Shown: in pieces, positions 6,667 to 11,162 of the stretch | How positions within the stretch are numbered: the stretch's first letter is position 1 | Layout of the letters: each line of letters opens with the position of its first letter | Source: an uncultured Collinsella sp. | Lineage (GTDB): Bacteria > Actinomycetota > Coriobacteriia > Coriobacteriales > Coriobacteriaceae | Length of the DNA stretch: 11,162 nucleotides | Direction of reading: 5' to 3' | Assembly (NCBI GenBank): GCA_900548495.1 | Contig: URKT01000070.1 | Location: 1 to 11,162 of the forward strand | The notes under the pieces: model-generated | The model's input: only the letters and a program-made list of their open reading frames with translations | Told to the model about the DNA's origin: nothing | Database searches by the model: none | Translations under genes and position numbers: made by a program

Positions 6667-7881
6667 TTACCGTGCATTAAAAACGTAGCGGTCCAGGCGG
6701 TCGCACGCTTCCCTCACGCGCGAAAGCGGCAGCGCCAGATTCACGCGAATGTGGCAGGGCCCGTGGAACGGGCGGCCGTCCTGATACCCCACGCCCACGC
6801 GCGCCCCCTCGTCGAGCAACCACTGAATATCGCGGCCATGCTCGCGGCACCACTCGGTGCAGTCCAGAAACACCATGTACGTGCCCTGCGGACGTGAAAA
6901 CGCGACGCCCTTCCAGTGCTTTTCTGCATACGTGCAGAAGTACTCGATATTGCCGGCAAGTACCTGGTTGAGCTCGTCCACCCACTCGTAGCCCTGCGGC
7001 TGATAGGCACCGATAAGCGCATGCATGGAGAGGACATTCATCTCGTTGTAGTGAGTCTTGTCGGACACGGCGCACATGCGGTCACGCAGCGTCTCGTTGT
7101 AGACAATGTGGTAGCTGCCGACCAGGCCCGCCAGGTTGAACGTCTTGCTGGGCGCGTAGAGGGCAACCGTACGCATGCGGGCATCCTCGCTCACCGACTG
7201 CGTCGGGATATGCTTGTGCCCCGGCAGGATGATATCGGACCAAATCTCGTCCGAGATCACCACGCAATCGTGCTGGCGATAGATGTCCATGGCGCGCTCG
7301 ATCTCGTCGCGCTCCCATACGCGGCCGCAGGGATTGTGCGGCGAGCAGAACACCGCGGCATGGATGTGGTTTTGGGCGAGCTTGTGCTCCATGTCCTCAA
7401 AGTCCATACGCCACACGCCTTGATCGTCGAGCTTAAGCGGGCTGTGGACAATACGATAGCCCGCGGCTTCGATGGATTTGGTAAAGCCGATGTAGGTGGG
7501 GCTATGGACCAGCACCGCATCGCCCGGCTGGACATACGCGCGCAACGTCGACACGACACCGCCCAGCACGCCGTTTTCGTAGCCGATATGTTCAGGGCGC
7601 AGGCCCTCGACGCCATTGCGGCGGCTCTGCCATTCGATGATGCGGTCGAAGTACTCGGCGCGCGGGTTAAAGTAGCCAAACATGGGATGCTGAGCGCGCT
7701 GAATGATATGCTCCTGGACCGTGGGCACCGTGGCAAAATTCATGTCGGCCACCCACATGGGAATGCGGTCGAAGCCCTCGTCGGGTGCGTTCGGAGCCAT
7801 ACCGGGGATCTCGCCCCAGGAGTCAACGGCGATGGAGTCCATGCCGTGGCGGTCGATAAGCGAGCTAAAGTCGTATTTCAT
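6667..7881 (-). CDS. PLP-dependent C-S lyase/aminotransferase, MalY/PatB family
   Basis: The 404-residue fold-type I PLP enzyme has the family opening, with the segment IPMWVADMNF at residues 40-49 close to the MWVADMDF hallmark of MalY/PatB cystathionine beta-lyases. Cofactor and substrate positions visible are Y130 in SPTY, N183 in HNPCGRVW, D211 in SDEIWSD, the Schiff-base lysine K246 in YAPSKTFNLAG, and the carboxylate-binding arginine R379 in HIRVNLALP. The expected reaction is beta-elimination of cystathionine or cysteine to pyruvate, ammonia and a thiol or sulfide, in the cytoplasm. MalY in E. coli additionally modulates the maltose activator; nothing here suggests that role. The start at 7881 has GGGAG about seven bases upstream. 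The gene lies downstream of trmO on the same strand across a 108-base gap, so it may have its own promoter. Length and motifs look intact. Confidence 0.9.
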   Translation of the reverse strand: MKYDFSSLIDRHGMDSIAVDSWGEIPGMAPNAPDEGFDRIPMWVADMNFATVPTVQEHIIQRAQHPMFGYFNPRAEYFDRIIEWQSRRNGVEGLRPEHIGYENGVLGGVVSTLRAYVQPGDAVLVHSPTYIGFTKSIEAAGYRIVHSPLKLDDQGVWRMDFEDMEHKLAQNHIHAAVFCSPHNPCGRVWERDEIERAMDIYRQHDCVVISDEIWSDIILPGHKHIPTQSVSEDARMRTVALYAPSKTFNLAGLVGSYHIVYNETLRDRMCAVSDKTHYNEMNVLSMHALIGAYQPQGYEWVDELNQVLAGNIEYFCTYAEKHWKGVAFSRPQGTYMVFLDCTEWCREHGRDIQWLLDEGARVGVGYQDGRPFHGPCHIRVNLALPLSRVREACDRLDRYVFNAR

Positions 7882-7989
7882 GCTGAACTCCCGTGCAAAG
7901 TTGATTGTTTTGGTAGGCGTTATTGTCCACCAGCGTGGGCGGTTTTGGAGCGGGGTTAGGCGTTGTTTTTGACGGATACGGACGGATGG

Positions 7990-8727
7990 TTAGTCCCGCG
8001 CGTCGTTGATGGCGGTTACCGTCAACCTGGCGCCGTCGACCGTAAACGATATATCAAGCCCGGCGTAAGCCAAATGGTAAACGCGGTTTGGCTCGTGCTT
8101 GCTGCCCGCGCGGCGCGGATCTTGGCGAAGGACCTCGACCAAACCAGGGAGCTTTGCGGGCGGGACCATATCCTGCAGCGCTTGTGGGAACTCGACGTCG
8201 AGCTCTTGCCACGGAGTACCCTCAATCCAGCCGCCCGTCGCATCTGGGTGACAGTCGGCAAATGGAATATAGGGCTTAATGTCGTAGATGGGCGTGCCGT
8301 CACGCAGGTCGGCCCCCAGCACATGGATGATGGGACCATTGTCGGTGAGCTCGACGCGATCGAGCTTGACGCAGGTAAGACCGATGGGATTAGGGCGAAA
8401 CGGACTGCGCGTGGCAAACACGCCCACGCGCTTGGCTCCACCCAACCGCGGCGGGCGCACGGTTTTCGACCATTTTGCGTTGGTGCCGGACCTGTCCTGC
8501 GTCTTGGCATCGGCAGCTATGTCCTTAGCCGTGCCGCCGGGCGTTCCGTTTTCGAAGCGCCACAGCAGCCATAGGTGAGAGAAGGAGTCCAGACCCTCGA
8601 CCGCCGCACTGGAGGCAAATTCCGGCTCAAACACGATGCGTCCCTGCAGATGGGGCGCCAAAAAGCTGTTGCGCGGAATGCCAAACTTCTGCGGCAGATC
8701 GGTATGTATGTGTGCAATAGGTTCCAT
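7990..8727 (-). CDS. trmO: tRNA (adenine37-N6)-methyltransferase TrmO (TsaA/UPF0066 family)
   Basis: The family signature GVFATRSPFRPNPIGL lies at residues 102-117 of a 245-residue protein, close to the size of E. coli TrmO (YaeB). Other conserved features are the opening MEPIAHIHTDLPQKFGIPRN (residues 1-20), the segment LDSFSHLWLLWRFE (46-59), DIKPYIPFAD (149-158), and the C-terminal RQDPRRAGS (201-209) of the longer TrmO form. TrmO uses S-adenosylmethionine to N6-methylate t6A37 of threonine tRNA (m6t6A), a modification affecting decoding. The frame is open far upstream into the divergent regulator gene, but homology starts at the ATG at 8727 (or 8736). No Shine-Dalgarno is visible before either. 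A TACAAT ends seven bases before the 8727 ATG, so a leaderless transcript is plausible. The gene is divergent from the XRE-TipAS regulator. Confidence 0.92.
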   Translation of the reverse strand: MEPIAHIHTDLPQKFGIPRNSFLAPHLQGRIVFEPEFASSAAVEGLDSFSHLWLLWRFENGTPGGTAKDIAADAKTQDRSGTNAKWSKTVRPPRLGGAKRVGVFATRSPFRPNPIGLTCVKLDRVELTDNGPIIHVLGADLRDGTPIYDIKPYIPFADCHPDATGGWIEGTPWQELDVEFPQALQDMVPPAKLPGLVEVLRQDPRRAGSKHEPNRVYHLAYAGLDISFTVDGARLTVTAINDARD

Positions 8728-8734
8728 GCCGGTC

Positions 8735-8740
8735 ATTGTA
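8735..8740 (-). promoter_or_regulatory. Possible -10 box of a leaderless trmO transcript
   Basis: TACAAT on the minus strand ends exactly seven bases before the ATG at 8727, which would put the first transcribed base at or next to the start codon. There is no Shine-Dalgarno. No good -35 is visible at 16-18 bases (the nearest TTGCGC is 24 bases away), so support is moderate at best. Confidence 0.4.
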
Positions 8741-8794
8741 CGGCATGGAGGTGTGGGGCGTTGCGCGCAATTCTTCGCCGCGGTTCCCCGTCGT

Positions 8795-8809
8795 GCAACC
8801 AACGGTTGC
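8795..8809. promoter_or_regulatory. Operator-like palindrome upstream of the XRE-TipAS regulator
   Basis: GCAACC AAC GGTTGC is a perfect 6+6 inverted repeat around three bases. It abuts the -35 hexamer of the regulator promoter (8810) and lies in the 141-base divergent spacer shared with trmO. Position and symmetry fit binding of a dimeric XRE protein, most simply the regulator itself. Confidence 0.5.
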
Positions 8810-8838
8810 TTGGAAGGGCACCTGCTGCCGCGTATGCT
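8810..8838 (+). promoter_or_regulatory. Predicted sigma-70-type promoter of the XRE-TipAS/glutaredoxin unit
   Basis: TTGGAA (8810-8815) and TATGCT (8833-8838) are separated by 17 bases, the optimal spacing, and each matches four of six consensus positions. Transcription would start near 8845, leaving a leader of about 24 bases that includes the AAAGGA ribosome site of the regulator gene. Confidence 0.6.
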
Positions 8839-8868
8839 TAAGCCATCAACCAGCAGAAAGGAACCGCT

Positions 8869-9696
8869 ATGGCCTTTGCAGAAAAGCTCATTGCTGTCCG
8901 TCGCGTCCATCACCTTACCCAGGAGCAGCTCGCCACCAAGCTCTTCGTCACACGCCAAGCCGTCAGCCGTTGGGAACGCGGCGAGGTCACACCGGGCATC
9001 GACATGATGAAGCTCATCGCCGCCGTGACCGGCGAGCCCCTGTCTCATCTGCTCGAAATGCCCGAGCGCTATTGCCAGAGCTGCGGCATGATACTCACGC
9101 CCGACGACTGCGGCACCGACGCCACGGGCGCCACGACCGACCATTACTGCAAGTGGTGCTACGACCACGGTAAGTACACCTACGACACCACCATGGAGGC
9201 GATGATTGAAGATTGTGCCCCGCGGCTGGCACAAAACACCGGTATGTCGCTCGACGAAGCCGTCTCGCTCATGGGAGCCGTGCTGCCACAGCTGGAGCGC
9301 TGGCACACCGTGCAGGAAAACGAGGAGCGCTACGGTGCCGAGGCGCGGTCGCGCTATGGCGATGAGGCTATCGATGCAGCAAACGAAACGTTACTGGACA
9401 TGAATCCTCAGACATGGAACGACATGAAGGAACTTGAACGCGCTATTCTGGGTCAGCTCTCGATTGCCATGGGCGACGGCGATGCGGATGGAAGCGAGGC
9501 TCGCAAGCTCGTCGCGATGCATCACCGCTGGATAGCTCTCAACTGGGGCAGCGAGCCCCAAGACGAGGCCTATCTGGGGCTCGCCCACGGCTACCTCGCC
9601 GATCAGCGCTTTATCGACTACTACGACAAGCCATGCGGCACCGGAGCCACGGCGTTTCTAGTTCAGGCCATCGAGTCGTCGTTGACGCGCGCATAG
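8869..9696 (+). CDS. XRE-family regulator with zinc ribbon and TipAS-like ligand-binding domain
   Basis: Three parts are visible in 275 residues. Residues 6-60 are an XRE/HTH_3 domain (LTQEQLATKLFVTRQAVSRW and following residues). Residues 69-97 form a four-cysteine ribbon (C69xxC72 ... C94xxC97, with CQSCGMIL and HYCKWC) like the Zn_ribbon_2 group. Residues about 142-272 match the TipAS pattern: W145, YG repeats at 155 and 163, M178...W183 (MNPQTW), acidic GDGDADGSEARKLVAMHHRWI (split over 202-222), GLAHGYLADQRFIDYYD (237-253), and a closing GATAFLVQAI. TipAS domains of TipA, Mta and SkgA bind drugs or small molecules but are normally joined to a MerR-type domain, not XRE. It probably controls its own promoter and the downstream glutaredoxin gene, 51 bases away. 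The ATG at 8869 has AAAGGA upstream. The ligand is unknown; the ribbon could be structural or redox-sensing. Confidence 0.88.
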   Translation: MAFAEKLIAVRRVHHLTQEQLATKLFVTRQAVSRWERGEVTPGIDMMKLIAAVTGEPLSHLLEMPERYCQSCGMILTPDDCGTDATGATTDHYCKWCYDHGKYTYDTTMEAMIEDCAPRLAQNTGMSLDEAVSLMGAVLPQLERWHTVQENEERYGAEARSRYGDEAIDAANETLLDMNPQTWNDMKELERAILGQLSIAMGDGDADGSEARKLVAMHHRWIALNWGSEPQDEAYLGLAHGYLADQRFIDYYDKPCGTGATAFLVQAIESSLTRA

Positions 9697-9747
9697 ACCG
9701 CGGCGGCTTTGGGTATTTCAATCAAAACCTCAACCGATTGGAGACCC

Positions 9748-9993
9748 ATGGCTACTAATCATGAGCTCGCGCTGTACGTTATGACCGGCTGCCCGTATTG
9801 CATAAAGGTCAAGCGTTTCCTTGCCGATAACGGCGTGACCATTCCCGAGCGCAATATCTCGACCGATACCGATGCCGAGCAGACACTCATCGCCGTCGGC
9901 GGAAAACGCCAGGTTCCCTGCCTGTTCATCGACGGCAAGCCACTCTACGAATCGAGCGACATCATCGCGTGGGCGCAGGAGAACCTGCTCTAG
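9748..9993 (+). CDS. Glutaredoxin-family thiol-disulfide oxidoreductase
   Basis: This 81-residue single-domain thioredoxin fold is the usual size of a small glutaredoxin. The active site is CPYC at residues 15-18 (MTGCPYCIKVKRFL), the cis-proline is in QVPCLF (P57), and the C-terminal segment GKPLYESSDIIAWAQENL is the glutathione/thiol-binding part of the family. An extra cysteine (C58) follows the cis-proline. It would reduce protein disulfides or mixed disulfides in the cytoplasm; many actinobacteria lack glutathione, so the reductant may be another thiol or thioredoxin reductase (inference). The start at 9748 follows TGGAGA with six-base spacing; an in-frame ATG at 9709 lies closer to the preceding stop and lacks a clear ribosome site. 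The gene is probably co-transcribed with the regulator and ends before a strong hairpin. Confidence 0.92.
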   Translation: MATNHELALYVMTGCPYCIKVKRFLADNGVTIPERNISTDTDAEQTLIAVGGKRQVPCLFIDGKPLYESSDIIAWAQENLL

Positions 9994-10037
9994 CGTTCTA
10001 TTGCGGTCGGCTGGCCCCAACCCATACGACCCAAACA

Positions 10038-10098
10038 TGTACACCAGCATCCAAAATCGACATTTTTCGACATCTTTGGATGCTGGTGTACAGTTTTT
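10038..10098 (+). terminator. Strong inverted repeat with T-run, probable glutaredoxin terminator
   Basis: TGTACACCAGCATCCAAA (10038-10055) is perfectly repeated inverted at 10075-10092, then GTTTTTTG follows. The loop is 19 bases and contains a direct repeat of TCGACAT. The T-run on the plus strand and the position 45 bases after the glutaredoxin stop suit a Rho-independent terminator. The 18-bp perfect stem and non-GC-rich composition are unusual for one, so it may instead be a mobile or dispersed palindrome serving as terminator. Confidence 0.7.
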
Positions 10099-10106
10099 TG
10101 CATGGG

Positions 10107-10142
10107 TAGTCATTGGGGACGTTCTTAAATGACTGGTTGTTT
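10107..10142. repeat. Dispersed repeat unit, left copy
   Basis: AGTCATT (10108-10114) pairs with AATGACT (10128-10134) around a 13-base loop GGGGACGTTCTTA. The full unit reads as TAGTCATTGGGGACG then TTCTTAAATGACTGGTTGTT. A diverged, longer copy lies at 10453-10522. The core GGGGACGTTC also resembles the hairpin at 3101-3158. Confidence 0.65.
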
Positions 10143-10203
10143 GAGACGACCTTTGGATTATGGCTGTTTGAGGCCATCTGACATCTCTGGAAAGGGCTCC
10201 TTA

Positions 10204-10447
10204 GAGGACCGTGTTCAAAAAATGGCAAATATGAGTACTGCTACTTGTTTAGTAACAGCGATTTTAATCATTTCAGGGATCATTCAACGCCCCAAGCGCC
10301 CGCAGACGGCGTTATTCCTCCCCATATGTTCAATAAAAGAGACGCCTAATGGTATTAAATCTCATCAGGGACCTCATTTTTGAAAAAAATAAATGCAACC
10401 ATAATGGCAACAGTACTCATATTTGCCCTTTTTTGCACACAGCCCTC
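10204..10447. mobile_element. MITE-like element with 37-base inverted arms
   Basis: Bases 10204-10240 and 10411-10447 are inverted copies with 33 of 37 matches; the inner 30 (10211-10240 against 10411-10440) match at 28. The shared core is GGCAAATATGAGTACTG. The total is 244 bases, with no coding capacity and further internal hairpins (CTGCTACT/AGTAACAG at 10238-10258; AACGCC/GGCGTT at 10286-10313). This is the form of a miniature inverted-repeat transposable element or a large dispersed palindrome. I see no clear target duplication at the ends, so mobility is inferred, not shown. Confidence 0.55.
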
Positions 10448-10452
10448 CAGAA

Positions 10453-10522
10453 TAGTCGTTAGGGACGACTCAAAATGGCAATTCTGGCACTTAGACACTC
10501 TTTTCTTGAATGACTAGTTGTT
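10453..10522. repeat. Dispersed repeat unit, right copy with internal insertion
   Basis: TAGTCGTTAGGGACG (10453-10467) and TTCTTGAATGACTAGTTGTT (about 10503-10522) match the two halves of the 10107-10142 unit with few changes. Here they are separated by about 35 extra bases that include AAAATGGCAA, a motif like the arms of the MITE-like element. The two copies bracket that element in the same orientation. Confidence 0.6.
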
Positions 10523-10544
10523 AAAGAACACTCAGCGACTACTC

Positions 10545-10573
10545 CAATTCGCGACACACTGTGTCGCGAATTG
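10545..10573. repeat. Perfect 13-bp-arm palindrome
   Basis: CAATTCGCGACAC, three bases ACT, then GTGTCGCGAATTG: perfect dyad symmetry over 29 bases, extendable to CTC/GAG with one bulged C. There is no T-run. The tight three-base centre suits a protein-binding site better than a terminator. It does not resemble a dif or parS site that I know. The nearest gene downstream is the antitoxin-like frame, 274 bases away. Confidence 0.8.
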
Positions 10574-10763
10574 AGCTGTTCTCACCACCGAAGACCGGTG
10601 AAAGCTCCTGACCAGAATCTCGATAGTTTGTTAAAGTGCCCCCTCTGCAGGTTCAATGAGCGCTCATGTTCCAGACTGGAAAGCGAAGAAATATCGAAGC
10701 CATCGATGCTCATTTCCTATCGAAAAAACTAGTCAATACACGCTAATTAGCTTGATAAACTGC

Positions 10764-10793
10764 TTGTATTTTTGTCTACAAAACTGTATACAA
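10764..10793 (+). promoter_or_regulatory. Promoter with embedded inverted repeat upstream of the antitoxin-like gene
   Basis: TTGTAT (10764-10769) and TATACA (10787-10792) are 17 bases apart, acceptable as -35 and -10. The spacer contains TTTTGT CT ACAAAA (10770-10783), a perfect dyad, and the outer TTGTAT/ATACAA (10764-10769, 10788-10793) forms a second, offset dyad. A ribbon-helix-helix autorepressor site overlapping the promoter is the expected arrangement for an antitoxin gene. An alternative -35, TTGATA, lies at 10752. Confidence 0.5.
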
Positions 10794-10846
10794 AAAGAGA
10801 TTCCGAGAACCAGCGCTCGACATTATGTCAATCGATAGGGGGCGCT

Positions 10847-11114
10847 ATGGACGCTAAGCAGCTCGAAAAGATGATGGGGTTTGCCCCCCGGAGAGTTGGA
10901 GAAAGCCGCGGAGGCATACGAAAAAGATAAGTGGCCGAAGGGTCGCACCATCAAGCTGGGAAGACCGCCGATCTCTGATGAGCCAAGCATTGTTTTATCG
11001 GCACGTGTGGGTGAGTCGGTTCTTGATGCGTTTGACGCAAAAGCAAAGCGCCATGGGCAGACACGCACAGAGCGACTCAGGGAGCTCATCACGATCGATG
11101 CAATGATTGCCTAG
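10847..11114 (+). CDS. Ribbon-helix-helix antitoxin-like protein, apparent frameshift near the start
   Basis: The best start is ATG at 10847 (MDAKQLEKMMGFAP), with AGGGGG about five bases upstream. That frame stops at 10928-10930 after 27 codons. The body continues in the +1 frame from 10881 to the stop at 11112-11114 (GELEKAAEAYEKDKW and onward). Removing one C from the six at 10884-10889 joins them into an 88-residue protein. Its second half has the RHH plan: strand PSIVLSARV (46-54), helix ESVLDAFDAKAKRHG, turn, helix RTERLRELI, preceded by a GRPPISDE linker as in many actinobacterial antitoxins. It would bind its own promoter as a dimer and neutralise a toxin encoded next to it; none is visible because the contig ends at the stop codon. 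It could be a sequencing error, a decayed gene, or a TTG start at 10881 giving a 77-residue protein. Confidence 0.65.
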
Positions 11115-11162
11115 CTGTCTCTTATACACATCTCCGAGCCCACGAGACATGCGCAGATCTCG
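11115..11162. other. Nextera (Tn5) sequencing adapter remnant, right end
   Basis: This is the exact reverse complement of bases 1-48: mosaic end CTGTCTCTTATACACATCT (11115-11133), read-2 tail, index ATGCGCAG and the P7 remnant ATCTCG. It is library sequence that was not trimmed. Genomic sequence ends at 11114, directly after the antitoxin-like stop codon. Confidence 0.98.

Larger units (their letters stand above)
9994..10846. other. Gene-free, AT-richer repeat region
   Basis: These 853 bases between the glutaredoxin gene and the antitoxin-like gene hold no convincing coding sequence on either strand. Short open frames at 10129-10383 and 10656-10838 have no family resemblance, atypical composition and no good ribosome sites. 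The region is visibly AT-richer than the flanking genes and contains at least five structured repeats (listed separately). This fits an accessory or frequently rearranged junction. Confidence 0.75.

Noticed and set aside
6661..6675. Small hairpin GCACG/CGTGC over the C-S lyase stop codon
   Set aside because: Five base pairs only, no T-run, and the neighbouring 32-base hairpin explains termination better.
8728..9306. Upstream extension of the trmO reading frame to 438 residues
   Set aside because: The frame happens to stay open through the antisense of the XRE-TipAS gene. TrmO homology and length begin at 8727, and the extension shows no conserved segments.
10129..10383. 84-residue open frame (MTGCLRRPLDY...)
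   Set aside because: It lies across the repeat unit and MITE-like arm, has no ribosome site or family motif, and its composition is unlike that of the flanking genes.
10038..10573. CRISPR array
   Set aside because: The repeats are few, of different sequences and mostly inverted, with no regular repeat-spacer spacing and no cas genes.
10656..10838. 60-residue open frame (MSAHVPDWKAK...)
   Set aside because: It overlaps the antitoxin promoter region, has no ribosome site and no recognisable domain.
10823..11092. 89-residue minus-strand frame
   Set aside because: It is the antisense shadow of the ribbon-helix-helix gene, whose plus-strand translation has clear family features.
49..11114. tRNA or rRNA genes
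   Set aside because: No cloverleaf with a GTTCRA-type T-loop and acceptor pairing, and no rRNA-like conserved blocks, were seen in the gene-free stretches.

Overview
The window reads as one short assembled contig from a GC-rich Gram-positive actinobacterium. I infer a gut Coriobacteriia, Collinsella-like, from the GC-rich codon use, the style of the proteins and the GGGACGTTC-type intergenic repeats. This is an inference, not a database result. The first and last 48 bases are Nextera/Tn5 library adapter carrying the same 8-base index, in opposite orientation. Genomic sequence therefore runs from 49 to 11114, and the genes at both edges are cut by the library construct, not by biology.

Layout. 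On the minus strand from 49 to 3031 lie, in transcription order, a two-helix potassium channel and a LOG-family nucleotide hydrolase (probably one operon), a CLC-type anion channel/transporter, and the start of a flavodoxin/EFR1-type redox protein. A repeat-bearing divergent spacer (3032-3212) separates these from a plus-strand pair: a 945-residue BvgS/EvgS-like hybrid sensor kinase and a NimA-like flavin-binding pyridoxamine-phosphate-oxidase-fold protein. A strong hairpin at 6620-6651 closes this pair against two minus-strand genes, a MalY/PatB-type C-S lyase and a TrmO (TsaA) tRNA methyltransferase. Divergent from trmO is a plus-strand pair: an unusual regulator (XRE helix-turn-helix, four-cysteine zinc ribbon, TipAS drug-binding-like domain) and a small CPYC glutaredoxin.

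From 9994 to 10846 there is no convincing gene. This stretch is visibly AT-richer and holds a nest of inverted and direct repeats, including a MITE-like element of about 240 bp with 37-base arms, a 55-base near-terminator hairpin and a perfect 13-bp-arm palindrome. The contig ends with a ribbon-helix-helix antitoxin-like gene under a promoter containing an inverted repeat. The gene carries an apparent one-base insertion in a run of six C, and any partner toxin lies beyond the contig edge.

How the genes may work together: the kinase senses a periplasmic or extracytoplasmic ligand, and the NimA-like protein, C-S lyase, glutaredoxin and flavodoxin are all redox or sulfur related. Only the kinase/NimA and regulator/glutaredoxin pairs have the spacing expected of operons. 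The most unusual items are the XRE-zinc ribbon-TipAS regulator with its operator-like palindrome next to a good promoter, the repeat cluster, and the frameshifted antitoxin.
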